Below, piece after piece: positions 28,795 to 39,173 of a stretch of 40,059 nucleotides of DNA; the stretch's first letter is position 1; each line of letters starts with the position of its first letter. Location: positions 1-40,059 of the forward strand of contig CACJMJ010000005.1 in assembly GCA_902594485.1 (NCBI GenBank), written 5' to 3'. A program made the translations under genes and the position numbers. The notes beneath the pieces were generated by a model. That model worked only from the letters and a program-made list of their open reading frames with translations. It was not told the DNA's origin and did not search any database. This DNA comes from an uncultured Bacteroidota bacterium (GTDB lineage Bacteria > Bacteroidota > Bacteroidia > Flavobacteriales > Flavobacteriaceae).

Positions 28795-28868
28795 AGTCTC
28801 GTAGCTCAGCCGGTTAGAGCGCTACACTGATAATGTAGAGGTCGGCAGTTCGAGTCTGCCCGAGACTA
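28795..28868 (+). tRNA. ileT: tRNA-Ile (GAT)
   Basis: A 74-nt cloverleaf. The acceptor stem AGTCTCG pairs with CGAGACT. The D stem is GCTC/GAGC. The anticodon loop CTGATAA gives GAT. The T arm is GGCAG-TTCGAGT-CTGCC. CCA is not encoded. It is in the standard rRNA spacer position. Confidence 0.97.
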
Positions 28869-28890
28869 CTAAATTCCAATTCGGAAAAAA

Positions 28891-28964
28891 GGGGGATTAG
28901 CTCAGCTGGCTAGAGCGCCTGCCTTGCACGCAGGAGGTCATCGGTTCGACTCCGATATTCTCCA
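28891..28964 (+). tRNA. alaT: tRNA-Ala (TGC)
   Basis: A 74-nt cloverleaf. The acceptor GGGGGAT pairs with ATTCTCC using two G-U pairs. The anticodon loop CTTGCAC between CCTGC and GCAGG gives TGC. The T arm is ATCGG-TTCGACT-CCGAT. It follows tRNA-Ile by 22 nt. Confidence 0.97.
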
Positions 28965-28992
28965 CAACTTCTTAATGTAAATTAAGAATAAG

Positions 28993-29014
28993 AGTTCATT
29001 GACATATTGAAAAT
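28993..29014 (+). promoter_or_regulatory. boxA-like leader element before 23S
   Basis: AGTTCATTGA, C, ATATTGAAAAT repeats the element at 27062-27084. Its 3' part TTGAAAATATC (29007-29017) also pairs with GATATTTTCAA at 32029-32039, after 23S. It therefore doubles as one strand of the 23S processing stem. Confidence 0.5.
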
Positions 29015-29089
29015 ATCAAGTACAATTCATAAATTATTCAGTTATCCAATTTAATAGTTTTTTGAGATTGTACAGAGTTAACGTAAATA

Positions 29090-29118
29090 GGTATTTAATA
29101 CTGTTATTATTAAATACC
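29090..29118 (+). other. 11-bp hairpin in the 16S-23S spacer
   Basis: GGTATTTAATA (29090-29100) and TATTAAATACC (29108-29118) are perfect complements around a 7-nt loop. A second small palindrome, AGTTAC-TT-GTAACT, is at 29150-29163, just before 23S. No T tract follows either. Confidence 0.5.
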
Positions 29119-29175
29119 ACATAATTTTACAATTTAAGAAAGAGTTAAGAGTTACTTGTAACTTTTTAATAAGTT

Positions 29176-32003
<2,828 letters not shown>

Positions 32004-32065
32004 ACACACTTTCTTGATTGTTAACTTCGATATTTTCAAATGTTATATGACCTTATTAAAATTTT

Positions 32066-32172
32066 AAGGTGGTTATAGCGATAGGGCTCACCTCTTCCCA
32101 TCCCGAACAGAGAAGTTAAGCCTATCAGCGCAGATGGTACTGCAATTTTGTGGGAGAGTATGTCGCCGCCTT
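32066..32172 (+). rRNA. rrf: 5S ribosomal RNA
   Basis: About 107 nt. The terminal helix pairs AAGGTGG (32066-32072) with CCGCCTT (32166-32172). The conserved CCCATCCCGAACAG and AGTTAAGCC segments are present. It is followed 13 nt later by an intrinsic terminator, closing the operon. Confidence 0.95.
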
Positions 32173-32185
32173 TATCTTATAAAAC

Positions 32186-32210
32186 AACCCTTTTTTTGAA
32201 GGGTTTTTTT
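32186..32210 (+). terminator. Intrinsic terminator of the rRNA operon
   Basis: AACCCTT (32186-32192) and AAGGGTT (32199-32205) form a perfect 7-bp stem with loop TTTTTG, followed by a run of T. This is the clearest intrinsic terminator in the window. Confidence 0.85.
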
Positions 32211-32244
32211 ATACCCATTTTTTAATTTTTCTTATATTTCAGGT

Positions 32245-32340
32245 ATGAAAAAGAAAGAGTCAAACTTATTAGGAATCTTGTTTGTAGTTATAGTAACTAT
32301 ACTCTGTGGTGTTATATTGTATTATGGATTCTGGATTTAA
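32245..32340 (+). CDS. 31-aa single-span membrane peptide, hypothetical
   Basis: An ATG frame of 31 codons ending in TAA. It encodes MKKKES, then about 20 hydrophobic residues (LLGILFVVIVTILCGVILYY), then GFWI. The basic N-terminus followed by one membrane helix fits an N-in small membrane protein. A near-consensus -7 box (TATATTTC, 32233-32240) sits 4 nt before the ATG, the same spacing as at the DUF4294 gene. It fills the space between the rRNA terminator and the convergent DUF6048 gene, with an 8-nt gap to that stop. I do not recognise a family, and chance cannot be ruled out for so short a frame. Confidence 0.5.
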   Translation: MKKKESNLLGILFVVIVTILCGVILYYGFWI

Positions 32341-32348
32341 AAGAATCT

Positions 32349-33071
32349 TTATTTTTTCTTTCCAAGTGGGATAGAGTAGGTTAATGTATAGTTGAATCCA
32401 CTTCCAAAAGTGTTTTCATCTGTTACTTTGTTAAAACCTGGTATAAAAAGGTTATCAAAGTTTTCTGGCTTTTTCGTTGATAATAATTTATTTAACCTTA
32501 GACTAAATCCTAAATAAACATTATTAAAAGTTTCAACTTTAACACCAGCTACAATCTCTAACCAATTCCCGTTTAAATTTGAATGATCAATAGTTTGATA
32601 ATTATTGTCTACAAAGTTTGAAAAATACGCATCACTGTTTCTAACATTGTAACTAATGATTTTATTTGAAAAATTAGAAGACCCATATCTCAAACCTATA
32701 AAAATTGCATTATCCATTCCAACCCAATTCTTAAACATGTTATAGTCAAGACCAAAACGTAGGAAGCTACCATTAGAATTAAAATTGATATTCTCATCTT
32801 CTATTAGTCTATCTATTAATCCATATTCAGCTGCTAGATATAAATTGTCAGTAATCTGTAAATCACCAACAATTTCATAATTTAAATTGTCTCCCTCAGA
32901 TGATGACTTAATAGGTTTAAAAATATCAAAACCAAATCTTATCTTATTGATATTCAGTATTTTATTTTTAGTAGTTAGACTATCATTTAGCTCACTTTCT
33001 GCTTGTGAGAATACCATTGATGATGGTATAATAAGACTAATAATGAATAAATATGTTTGTCTTTTCTTCAT
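32349..33071 (-). CDS. DUF6048 family protein, exported, probable outer-membrane beta-barrel
   Basis: A protein of about 240 aa with signal peptide [23 protein letters not shown]. The rest is rich in alternating hydrophobic and polar residues with aromatic ends, ending in YTLTYSIPLGKKK, as in small outer-membrane beta-barrels. The family (DUF6048) is found in Bacteroidota; its function is unknown. I use the ATG at 33071, because a start at 33092 would add a charged stretch ahead of the signal peptide. The start overlaps the end of the DUF6452 gene by 35 nt, so the two are co-transcribed and probably work together. Confidence 0.85.
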   Translation of the reverse strand: MKKRQTYLFIISLIIPSSMVFSQAESELNDSLTTKNKILNINKIRFGFDIFKPIKSSSEGDNLNYEIVGDLQITDNLYLAAEYGLIDRLIEDENINFNSNGSFLRFGLDYNMFKNWVGMDNAIFIGLRYGSSNFSNKIISYNVRNSDAYFSNFVDNNYQTIDHSNLNGNWLEIVAGVKVETFNNVYLGFSLRLNKLLSTKKPENFDNLFIPGFNKVTDENTFGSGFNYTLTYSIPLGKKK

Positions 33072-33495
33072 TAAAAATTGAATCTTGTACAATTGAAATT
33101 TCTCGAATCCATCCTGATTCTTTTATGATTTCAGTGTCTGATTTTATTAAAAAATTTGATTTAAATCCACATGATCTATTTAAATATAAATGATTCGTTT
33201 GATGGAATATTATCAAAGTATCTTTAACCTTATTTTGCTCTAAAATATATTTAGTTTCATTAGAATTTACCATTAGGGGTAATTTAAGTTCATTTCCAGA
33301 GAATGATTCAATGATTGAATCATTATTAATTCCTTTTATAGAACTTAAACTAATTCCAGTTAGATTTTTACTTTCATTATCAATAAATCCAATAGTAATT
33401 CTATTGGTATTTTCCGAACCTTCAATACATATATCATCTTTTTCACAACTTAAAAAAAATAATGTTAAAACTAAAAAATGAAGGTATTTGATCAT
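33037..33495 (-). CDS. DUF6452 family lipoprotein
   Basis: A 152-aa predicted lipoprotein: [17 protein letters not shown] has a lipobox with Cys17. The mature part contains CEKDDIC and a late SCGFKSNF, which resemble conserved marks of DUF6452. Its function is unknown. An in-frame TTG at 33513 overlaps the promoter box, so the ATG at 33495 is preferred. It pairs with the DUF6048 gene, an arrangement I recall in other Flavobacteriia. It is divergent from the ornithine aminotransferase gene. Confidence 0.85.
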   Translation of the reverse strand: MIKYLHFLVLTLFFLSCEKDDICIEGSENTNRITIGFIDNESKNLTGISLSSIKGINNDSIIESFSGNELKLPLMVNSNETKYILEQNKVKDTLIIFHQTNHLYLNRSCGFKSNFLIKSDTEIIKESGWIREISIVQDSIFNEEKTNIFIHY

Positions 33496-33510
33496 TACTT
33501 TAAATATCTT

Positions 33511-33518
33511 CAAAATTA
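33511..33518 (-). promoter_or_regulatory. -7 promoter box of the DUF6452-DUF6048 operon
   Basis: The minus strand reads TAATTTTG, an exact TAnnTTTG element, 15 nt before the ATG at 33495. A near-match TATATTTA (33520-33527) on the plus strand, 23 nt before the TTG at 33551, may serve the ornithine aminotransferase gene. Confidence 0.5.
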
Positions 33519-33550
33519 CTATATTTATAACAAATCATTACACTTTAATA

Positions 33551-34837
33551 TTGACAACAAAAACTTCAAAAGATTTAGCCAAATTTCATTTAGATTTAGA
33601 AAAAAATTATGGTGCCCACGATTATCATCCATTGCCTGTTGTACTCGAAAAAGGGGAGGGTGTTTTTATGTGGGACGTAAACGGAAAAAAATATTACGAT
33701 TTTTTATCAGCATACTCTGCTGTAAATCAGGGTCATTGTCACCCAAAGCTTGTTGATTTAATTAAAAATCAAGCTGAAACGCTAACTCTAACATCAAGAG
33801 CTTTTCATAATAATAAATTGGGTGAGTATATGAAATATGCTACAAAACTATTTGGATTTGATCAACTTCTTCCAATGAATACTGGTGCTGAAGGTGTTGA
33901 AACATCTATTAAACTTTCAAGAAAGTGGGGATATTTAAAGAAAAATGTTGATGAAAATCAAGCTAAAATTATTGTTTGCAATAATAACTTTCATGGAAGA
34001 ACTACAACTGTGATTTCTTTTTCAACTGATCCTGGTTCAAAAGATTTTTTTGGTCCTCATACTCCAGGCTTTATTCACATTCCTCATGGAGATGCTCAAG
34101 CATTAGAGAATGAGCTAAAAAAAGATACAAACATTGTTGCTTTCCTTGTCGAACCTATACAGGGTGAAGCTGGTGTAAATGTTCCAGATTCTGACTATTT
34201 GAAAAAGGTAAGACATTTATGTTCACAGCATAATGTTTTAATGATTGCTGATGAAATTCAAACTGGACTAGGTAGAACAGGCTCACTTCTTGCTTCCTGC
34301 GGTAATTGTAATTGTAGCTCTTCATGTGAACAGCAATCGTCTTATGTAAGACCAGATATTTTAATATTAGCTAAAGCATTGAGTGGAGGTACTTACCCCA
34401 TATCTGCTGTTCTGTGCGACTCAAATATAATGGAAGTAATCCAGCCTGGTCAACATGGAAGCACATTTGGTGGAAATCCTTTTGCTGCTAGTATTGCAAA
34501 AAAAGCTTTGGAGATAATCATAGAAGAAAATCTTTCCCAAAACGCAAGATTATTAGGGGAAATATTCAGAGATGAGATGAATAAATATATCACTAATAGT
34601 AATATTGTTAGTCTTGTGAGAGGAAAAGGCTTGTTAAATGCTATTGTAATTAATGATTCTCCTGAAAGTAAAACTGCTTGGAATATTTGTCTAAGATTAC
34701 GTGATAATGGTCTCTTAGCTAAGCCTACTCAAGGAAATGTTATAAGGTTTGCTCCTCCTTTAGTTATGACTAAGGATCAATTATATGATTGCATTGATAT
34801 AATTACCTCAACAATAAAAGAATTTGAGCCTAAATAA
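33551..34837 (+). CDS. rocD: Ornithine-oxo-acid aminotransferase
   Basis: A PLP enzyme that converts ornithine and 2-oxoglutarate to glutamate semialdehyde and glutamate in arginine and proline metabolism. It is about 428 aa. Typical segments include [56 protein letters not shown] and the PLP-binding Lys275 (LAKALSGG). The start is probably TTG at 33551. The frame is open back to an ATG at 33488, but that would overlap the divergent promoters and DUF6452, and homologues begin near here. A cysteine cluster C-x2-C-x-C-x3-C (residues 250-259) forms an insert before the PLP lysine. The stop directly abuts the cysteine desulfurase ATG. Confidence 0.94.
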   Translation: MTTKTSKDLAKFHLDLEKNYGAHDYHPLPVVLEKGEGVFMWDVNGKKYYDFLSAYSAVNQGHCHPKLVDLIKNQAETLTLTSRAFHNNKLGEYMKYATKLFGFDQLLPMNTGAEGVETSIKLSRKWGYLKKNVDENQAKIIVCNNNFHGRTTTVISFSTDPGSKDFFGPHTPGFIHIPHGDAQALENELKKDTNIVAFLVEPIQGEAGVNVPDSDYLKKVRHLCSQHNVLMIADEIQTGLGRTGSLLASCGNCNCSSSCEQQSSYVRPDILILAKALSGGTYPISAVLCDSNIMEVIQPGQHGSTFGGNPFAASIAKKALEIIIEENLSQNARLLGEIFRDEMNKYITNSNIVSLVRGKGLLNAIVINDSPESKTAWNICLRLRDNGLLAKPTQGNVIRFAPPLVMTKDQLYDCIDIITSTIKEFEPK

Positions 34838-35980
34838 ATGAATGTCTACTTTGATAATGCAGCCACAACAAAGGTAAGAGACGAAGTAATCGATGATATC
34901 TCTAATGTTTTAAAGGATTGTTTTGGAAATCCATCATCGACTCATTCTTTTGGAAGATCAGCAAAGTCATATATTGAGACATCAAGAAAATCTATTGCAA
35001 AAATTATAAACTGTGATCCCGGTGAAATAATCTTTAACTCTGGTGGAACAGAGTCTGATAATTCAATTTTAAAATGTGCCGTAAAAGATTTAGGCGTAAA
35101 GCACATTATTTCTTCAAAAATTGAACATCATGCAATTACTCATACTCTAGATGAACTTGAATTGCAAGGCGTGAATGTCCACTATGTAAAATTAACTGAA
35201 AACGGAAATGTAGATATTGATAATCTAGAATATCTATTGAGGTTAAATGATGAGTCTAAATTAGTAACCTTGATGTTCATAAATAATGAGATTGGTAATA
35301 TTCTTGACATTAATAGTGTGTCAGATTTATGTCAAAAGTATAATTCACTTTTTCATACGGATGCAGTTCAGGCTGTAGGTCATTATAAAATTGATTTAAA
35401 ATCTATCAATATTGATTTTTTAACATCTGCAGGCCATAAATTTCATGGCCCTAAAGGTGTAGGGTTTACCTATATTAATAAATCAACCAAAATAAAATCA
35501 TTTATTTGTGGTGGTCCTCAAGAAAGAGGTCTTCGAGCTGGGACTGAGTCTGTCCATAATATTGTAGGAATGACGAAGGCTCTTGAAATTGCAGATAAAA
35601 ATATGGAACAAGAGGCTAAATATGTTTTATCAATAAAAGAATACTTGATAGATGGCTTGAGAAAATTATTTCCTGAGATACATTTTAATGGAGAATCTGG
35701 AAATATCAAGAAAAGCACATATACTATTTTGAATGTTTGTTTTCCTATATCTAATGACAAAGCTGCCATGCTTGATTTTAACCTAGACTTAAAAGGTATA
35801 GCCTGTTCTAAGGGTAGTGCTTGTCAATCAGGTAGTTCAGAAGGCTCCCATGTTCTCAGTGAAATTCAAAGTGATGATCAAAAAAAGTTTCCATCAGTAA
35901 GGTTCTCTTTCTCTCATAATAACAAAATAGATGAAGTTGATTACCTTATTAATACACTTAAAGAATTTATTAATTCTTAA
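34838..35980 (+). CDS. Cysteine desulfurase (IscS/NifS family)
   Basis: A PLP enzyme that takes sulfur from cysteine as a persulfide for Fe-S clusters or tRNA thiolation. It is 380 aa. The start MNVYFDNAATTK is the family signature. PLP is held by Lys201 (SAGHKFHG) after HTDAVQAVG. The loop carrying the persulfide Cys329 is GSACQSGSSEGSHVL, which places it in the IscS/NifS group rather than the SufS group. No scaffold gene lies next to it. The ATG immediately follows the rocD stop, so it is translated from the same mRNA. The last 4 nt overlap the convergent M23 gene. Confidence 0.94.
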   Translation: MNVYFDNAATTKVRDEVIDDISNVLKDCFGNPSSTHSFGRSAKSYIETSRKSIAKIINCDPGEIIFNSGGTESDNSILKCAVKDLGVKHIISSKIEHHAITHTLDELELQGVNVHYVKLTENGNVDIDNLEYLLRLNDESKLVTLMFINNEIGNILDINSVSDLCQKYNSLFHTDAVQAVGHYKIDLKSINIDFLTSAGHKFHGPKGVGFTYINKSTKIKSFICGGPQERGLRAGTESVHNIVGMTKALEIADKNMEQEAKYVLSIKEYLIDGLRKLFPEIHFNGESGNIKKSTYTILNVCFPISNDKAAMLDFNLDLKGIACSKGSACQSGSSEGSHVLSEIQSDDQKKFPSVRFSFSHNNKIDEVDYLINTLKEFINS

Positions 35981-37644
35981 TAGTATATAGTTGCTTTGTA
36001 TACTCCTTTATTTTCAACACCATCTTCATAATTAATAAGTAGAATATTTTCACCTTCACTTATAATATTATCTGATATCTTATGAAAAATTAAATTTGAT
36101 TTTGGATCATACTCAAATAGTGCCCATTTCCCATTTAAAAAAGCATTATAACTTTTAATACCTGAGACATCATCTTTAAGTCTCAATCTAATTGAAGATC
36201 TGTCAGAGATATTTGAATTTTGTTTAAAATTAATTGGTTTTATCTCTGGTTTAATTGTGTCTCTTGATATAATATATTTTCCTAAAGATGAAATGTTAGC
36301 ATAAATGTATGAGTCATCTTTTTTAGAATTTATATATGTTATCTTTCTATCTTTTATTCTTCCAATAAATGATTGTCTTAACTCTAATGTATCTGATATT
36401 GATTGAGGTAACTTAATAGTCATAGATGATCTAAATGGATCTTTATCTTCTCCTAGATCAAGTGTATCTCCTGAATATAATATATCCAATAAAAGGTCAT
36501 TATAGAATGTGTTTTTTCTTATCTCTATTACTGAAGAATTTTTATTTATTTCATAATTCTGATTAGTTAATATTTCTATTCCATCATAGGATGAAATTTT
36601 ATCTTTACTATCAGTTCCCTTAATTCTAAAGTTTAAATAAGCTGAGTTGTTATTCCAATCTGAAACTCTAATAGATACATAATTATTCAAATATTTTGAT
36701 GGATCTAATATGCCATTGAAATTATTATTTCTAAGAAAAGACAAATCTGCATTTTGAGGCGTATAAACTTTTAAAACTTTTTTCTTATTCTTAATAGCAG
36801 ACATGTAATCATACATGATCTTTCTGTAATGATTTTGACTAAATTTTATTCTATCCATTTTAAATGAATAAACTAATACAGAATCAATTAGCAAATCTAC
36901 TTTGTATACTCCATTTTGGTTAAATAAATTCTTGTATTGTATATCATAAATATCAATTCCAAGTCCTGTCTTTTTACTAAACTCAATATCATTAGTTGTA
37001 TAAGTTGAGTCATTTAGTTTTTTAATCTCTTTCCTTAAGGGTAAGCTACTTACTAGTGTGTTATCTTCATCTATTAGATATAACCCCCTTATAATAGGTC
37101 TTTCTTTATCTAGATATTTATAATTAAACATTAAAGGATTAAGTGCATCTTGAGTATCAGTATCTCGTATTTCAAAATGAAGGTGTGGTCCAAATGATCC
37201 ACCTGTATTTCCTGAGTAACCAATTAATTGCCCTTTTTCAACCTTTAGCTCTCCTTTTTTTGGAAATTTTTTAATTGTGCTTTGTCTTAATCTATATTGT
37301 TCACCTCTTACAAACTTATCTAACTCAAAGCTAAAATCTTTCAAGTGTGCATAAACTGAAGTATATCCATTTGGATGGTCAATGTATACTACTTTTCCAT
37401 ACCCGTAATTATTAACCTCAATTCTTGAAATATATCCTTCTTCAATACTAAAAATATTTTGACCTTGAACCCCTCTACTCTTAAAGTCAATCCCAGTATG
37501 AAACCTTGACCTATACTCTCCAAATGTTCCTGAAAGATCAAACGGTGCATCAATTGGAGAATGGAAATCTAACTCCTGACTTATGACTTGGTCATAGTTT
37601 AAAATAAAAAATGATGTAAATAAAATTCTAAGAAATAATTTCAT
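35977..37644 (-). CDS. Exported M23 family metallopeptidase
   Basis: A 555-aa secreted protein with a LytM-type peptidase domain near the N-terminus (about 25-165). The signal peptide covers roughly residues 1-22. The zinc ligands are His49 and Asp53 (FHTGID) and His156, with His154, in PHLHFE. These domains cut peptide cross-links in the cell wall or act as activators of amidases. The remaining 390 residues hold beta-rich repeats resembling Ig-like folds and match the general form of Flavobacteriia M23 proteins. Its exact target is not known. The stop overlaps that of the cysteine desulfurase by 4 nt on the opposite strand. Confidence 0.92.
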   Translation of the reverse strand: MKLFLRILFTSFFILNYDQVISQELDFHSPIDAPFDLSGTFGEYRSRFHTGIDFKSRGVQGQNIFSIEEGYISRIEVNNYGYGKVVYIDHPNGYTSVYAHLKDFSFELDKFVRGEQYRLRQSTIKKFPKKGELKVEKGQLIGYSGNTGGSFGPHLHFEIRDTDTQDALNPLMFNYKYLDKERPIIRGLYLIDEDNTLVSSLPLRKEIKKLNDSTYTTNDIEFSKKTGLGIDIYDIQYKNLFNQNGVYKVDLLIDSVLVYSFKMDRIKFSQNHYRKIMYDYMSAIKNKKKVLKVYTPQNADLSFLRNNNFNGILDPSKYLNNYVSIRVSDWNNNSAYLNFRIKGTDSKDKISSYDGIEILTNQNYEINKNSSVIEIRKNTFYNDLLLDILYSGDTLDLGEDKDPFRSSMTIKLPQSISDTLELRQSFIGRIKDRKITYINSKKDDSYIYANISSLGKYIISRDTIKPEIKPINFKQNSNISDRSSIRLRLKDDVSGIKSYNAFLNGKWALFEYDPKSNLIFHKISDNIISEGENILLINYEDGVENKGVYKATIYY

Positions 37645-37651
37645 CTGATTT

Positions 37652-37659
37652 CAAATTTA
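37652..37659 (-). promoter_or_regulatory. -7 promoter box of the M23 gene
   Basis: The minus strand reads TAAATTTG, an exact TAnnTTTG element, 7 nt before the ATG at 37644. The predicted leader is only a few nt. Confidence 0.45.
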
Positions 37660-37701
37660 ACTTAAGATTTTTATAAATTGAAATTATTAAATTAAATACA
37701 A

Positions 37702-37980
37702 TTGGATTATCTAAAAACCCTTCAAGAAAAAATTAGTCTTCTTTTAAATAAGTTAGATGAAACTAAAGTGTTGAATGAGTCACTTGAATCAAAAAATGAT
37801 TATTTAGTGAAAGTTAATAAAGATCTTGAAACTAAAATTAAGAGTATACAGGCAAAAGAGAAACAACTTAAAATTGTATCAGCCATAAATGTTGATGATA
37901 GTGATAAACAATATTTTAAAAATAAAATTGATTATTTAATTAAGGAGATAGATTACTGCATTGACAGAATATCTATATGA
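37702..37980 (+). CDS. Small coiled-coil protein upstream of zapA
   Basis: A 92-aa protein that is mostly one charged coiled coil (about residues 1-55, with leucines in a heptad pattern such as LLLNKLDETKVLNESLESK). A C-terminal segment follows (YFKNKIDYLIKEIDYCIDRI) that matches the small hypothetical protein found before zapA in many Bacteroidota. It may be a ZapB-like partner of ZapA in division, but that is inference. The start is TTG: an in-frame TAA lies three codons upstream, and there is no ATG in the gene. It overlaps zapA by 4 nt (ATGA). Confidence 0.85.
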   Translation: MDYLKTLQEKISLLLNKLDETKVLNESLESKNDYLVKVNKDLETKIKSIQAKEKQLKIVSAINVDDSDKQYFKNKIDYLIKEIDYCIDRISI

Positions 37981-38273
37981 ATATTATGGAGGAGAATATT
38001 AAAATTAAATTGAATATTGGTGATAGGATTTATCCTCTTACAATCCAAAGATCTCAAGAGTTCTATTTTCGAGAAGCAGCAAAGATTATTGAGAAAACAA
38101 TCAAAAATTTAGAAGAAAATTATTCAGTAAGGGACAAACAAGACCTTTTGGCTATGAGCTGTATACAATTTGCAGCTAAAAACTTACAAAATAAGACAAA
38201 ATCAAGTGATTCTGAGGGTGAAGTTGAAAAACTCATATTAAAAATTATTGATGATATTGATAAATCCATTTAA
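37977..38273 (+). CDS. zapA: Cell division protein ZapA
   Basis: ZapA binds and cross-links FtsZ filaments at the division ring. It is 98 aa. The family N-terminal part IKIKLNIGDRIYPLTIQRSQEFYFREAAK (described over residues 8-36) is clear, followed by a helical coiled-coil part and a short acidic tail. Two ATG codons are possible, at 37977 and 37986. The first overlaps the stop of the coiled-coil gene (ATGA), which suggests coupling. A structured RNA resembling 6S RNA follows within about 20 nt, as zapA is followed by ssrS in E. coli. Confidence 0.92.
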   Translation: MNIMEENIKIKLNIGDRIYPLTIQRSQEFYFREAAKIIEKTIKNLEENYSVRDKQDLLAMSCIQFAAKNLQNKTKSSDSEGEVEKLILKIIDDIDKSI

Positions 38274-38286
38274 ATTCTTAAATTTA

Positions 38287-38450
38287 CTTCAACCTGTATT
38301 AGTGATTCTTGGTAAACTCAACGAGTATTAATTAAGAAAGGTGAGTTTAAATGCTAAAGCAAGCTATCCTGAATAGATCCTTGAATGTTTAATTAGCCTT
38401 AATCCTGTTTTTAGGAGTTTACGCAATACTCACTCTAATACAGGTTTATT
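38287..38450 (+). ncRNA. ssrS: Probable 6S RNA (6S-Flavo type)
   Basis: The stretch between zapA and the convergent dehydrogenase subunit gene folds into one long, interrupted hairpin. A 12-bp closing stem pairs AACCTGTATTAG (38291-38302) with CTAATACAGGTT (38435-38446). After an asymmetric internal loop, GTAAACTC (38312-38319) pairs with GAGTTTAC (38415-38422). ATTAAG (38331-38336) can pair with CTTAAT (38398-38403) further in. The size (about 160 nt), the rod shape with an internal bubble and the position after zapA all fit 6S RNA, which binds RNA polymerase in stationary phase. The Flavobacteriia family is known as 6S-Flavo. The exact ends are uncertain. Confidence 0.7.
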
Positions 38451-38456
38451 ATTTTA

Positions 38457-39173
38457 TCAGGTAAGAAGATTCCCATCATCATCCCAAACAGCAGTTTCAT
38501 TTCTTTTGGACTGGTCAACACACTTTGCAATCCATTCTTTATCATATGATACATCATGATCTTTAAGGACATCTTCAGGGACTCCATCCCATACATTAGG
38601 TATGTTGCCCTTGTATCCAAGATCACGCATTCCAACCTCTGATGTAAACCATCCAGTTACAACCATGTATCTGAATGTAGCAAAGGAGCTTGAGGCTTCC
38701 TTTAGATCTTCTTCAATATTATCATTGTATGAAATAATATCAAAGATTGACTTGATTTCATCATCTGAACACTCACTTAATTTTTTATTAAATTTATTTT
38801 TAAATAGGTTATCTAGAACTACTATACCTTTTCTCAGAACATTTTCTCCATAATTATTATGCGCAGGAGTACTCCAATCTTTTGCAATAAACTCAATCAT
38901 TTCAACAACACCAGCATCATTAATATTTCCAAATTCATTCGGAGGAATAATAATATTAGCTAATCTTGAAATTGTTATTAACTCTGACTTGTTGAAAAAT
39001 TGAGCATTAAGAAACTTATTATCTCTTTCTTTCTCAAAAGGAGTTCTACCATATCTATATTCCCATATTTTTTCTGAAATATTTTCATTCAATGGAGAGA
39101 TGCAACCTTCTAATGTTAATGATGCACCTATGCTACTCAAAATAATTGTTTTAATACTATCCCTTCTTTTCAT
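38457..39173 (-). CDS. Gluconate 2-dehydrogenase subunit 3 family protein, Tat-exported
   Basis: A 238-aa protein with a twin-arginine signal (MKRRDSIKTIILSS). A lipobox-like LEGC ends this region at Cys24, so it may be a Tat lipoprotein. The body matches the gluconate 2-dehydrogenase subunit 3 family: LITISRLANIIIPP, FATFRYMVVTGWFTSEVGMRDLGYKG and VWDGVPED are recognisable. These small subunits pair with a GMC flavoprotein and help its export and assembly. The ATG overlaps the stop of the GMC gene upstream by one base (TAATG), so the two are co-translated. The sugar or alcohol substrate cannot be told from sequence. Confidence 0.92.
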   Translation of the reverse strand: MKRRDSIKTIILSSIGASLTLEGCISPLNENISEKIWEYRYGRTPFEKERDNKFLNAQFFNKSELITISRLANIIIPPNEFGNINDAGVVEMIEFIAKDWSTPAHNNYGENVLRKGIVVLDNLFKNKFNKKLSECSDDEIKSIFDIISYNDNIEEDLKEASSSFATFRYMVVTGWFTSEVGMRDLGYKGNIPNVWDGVPEDVLKDHDVSYDKEWIAKCVDQSKRNETAVWDDDGNLLT

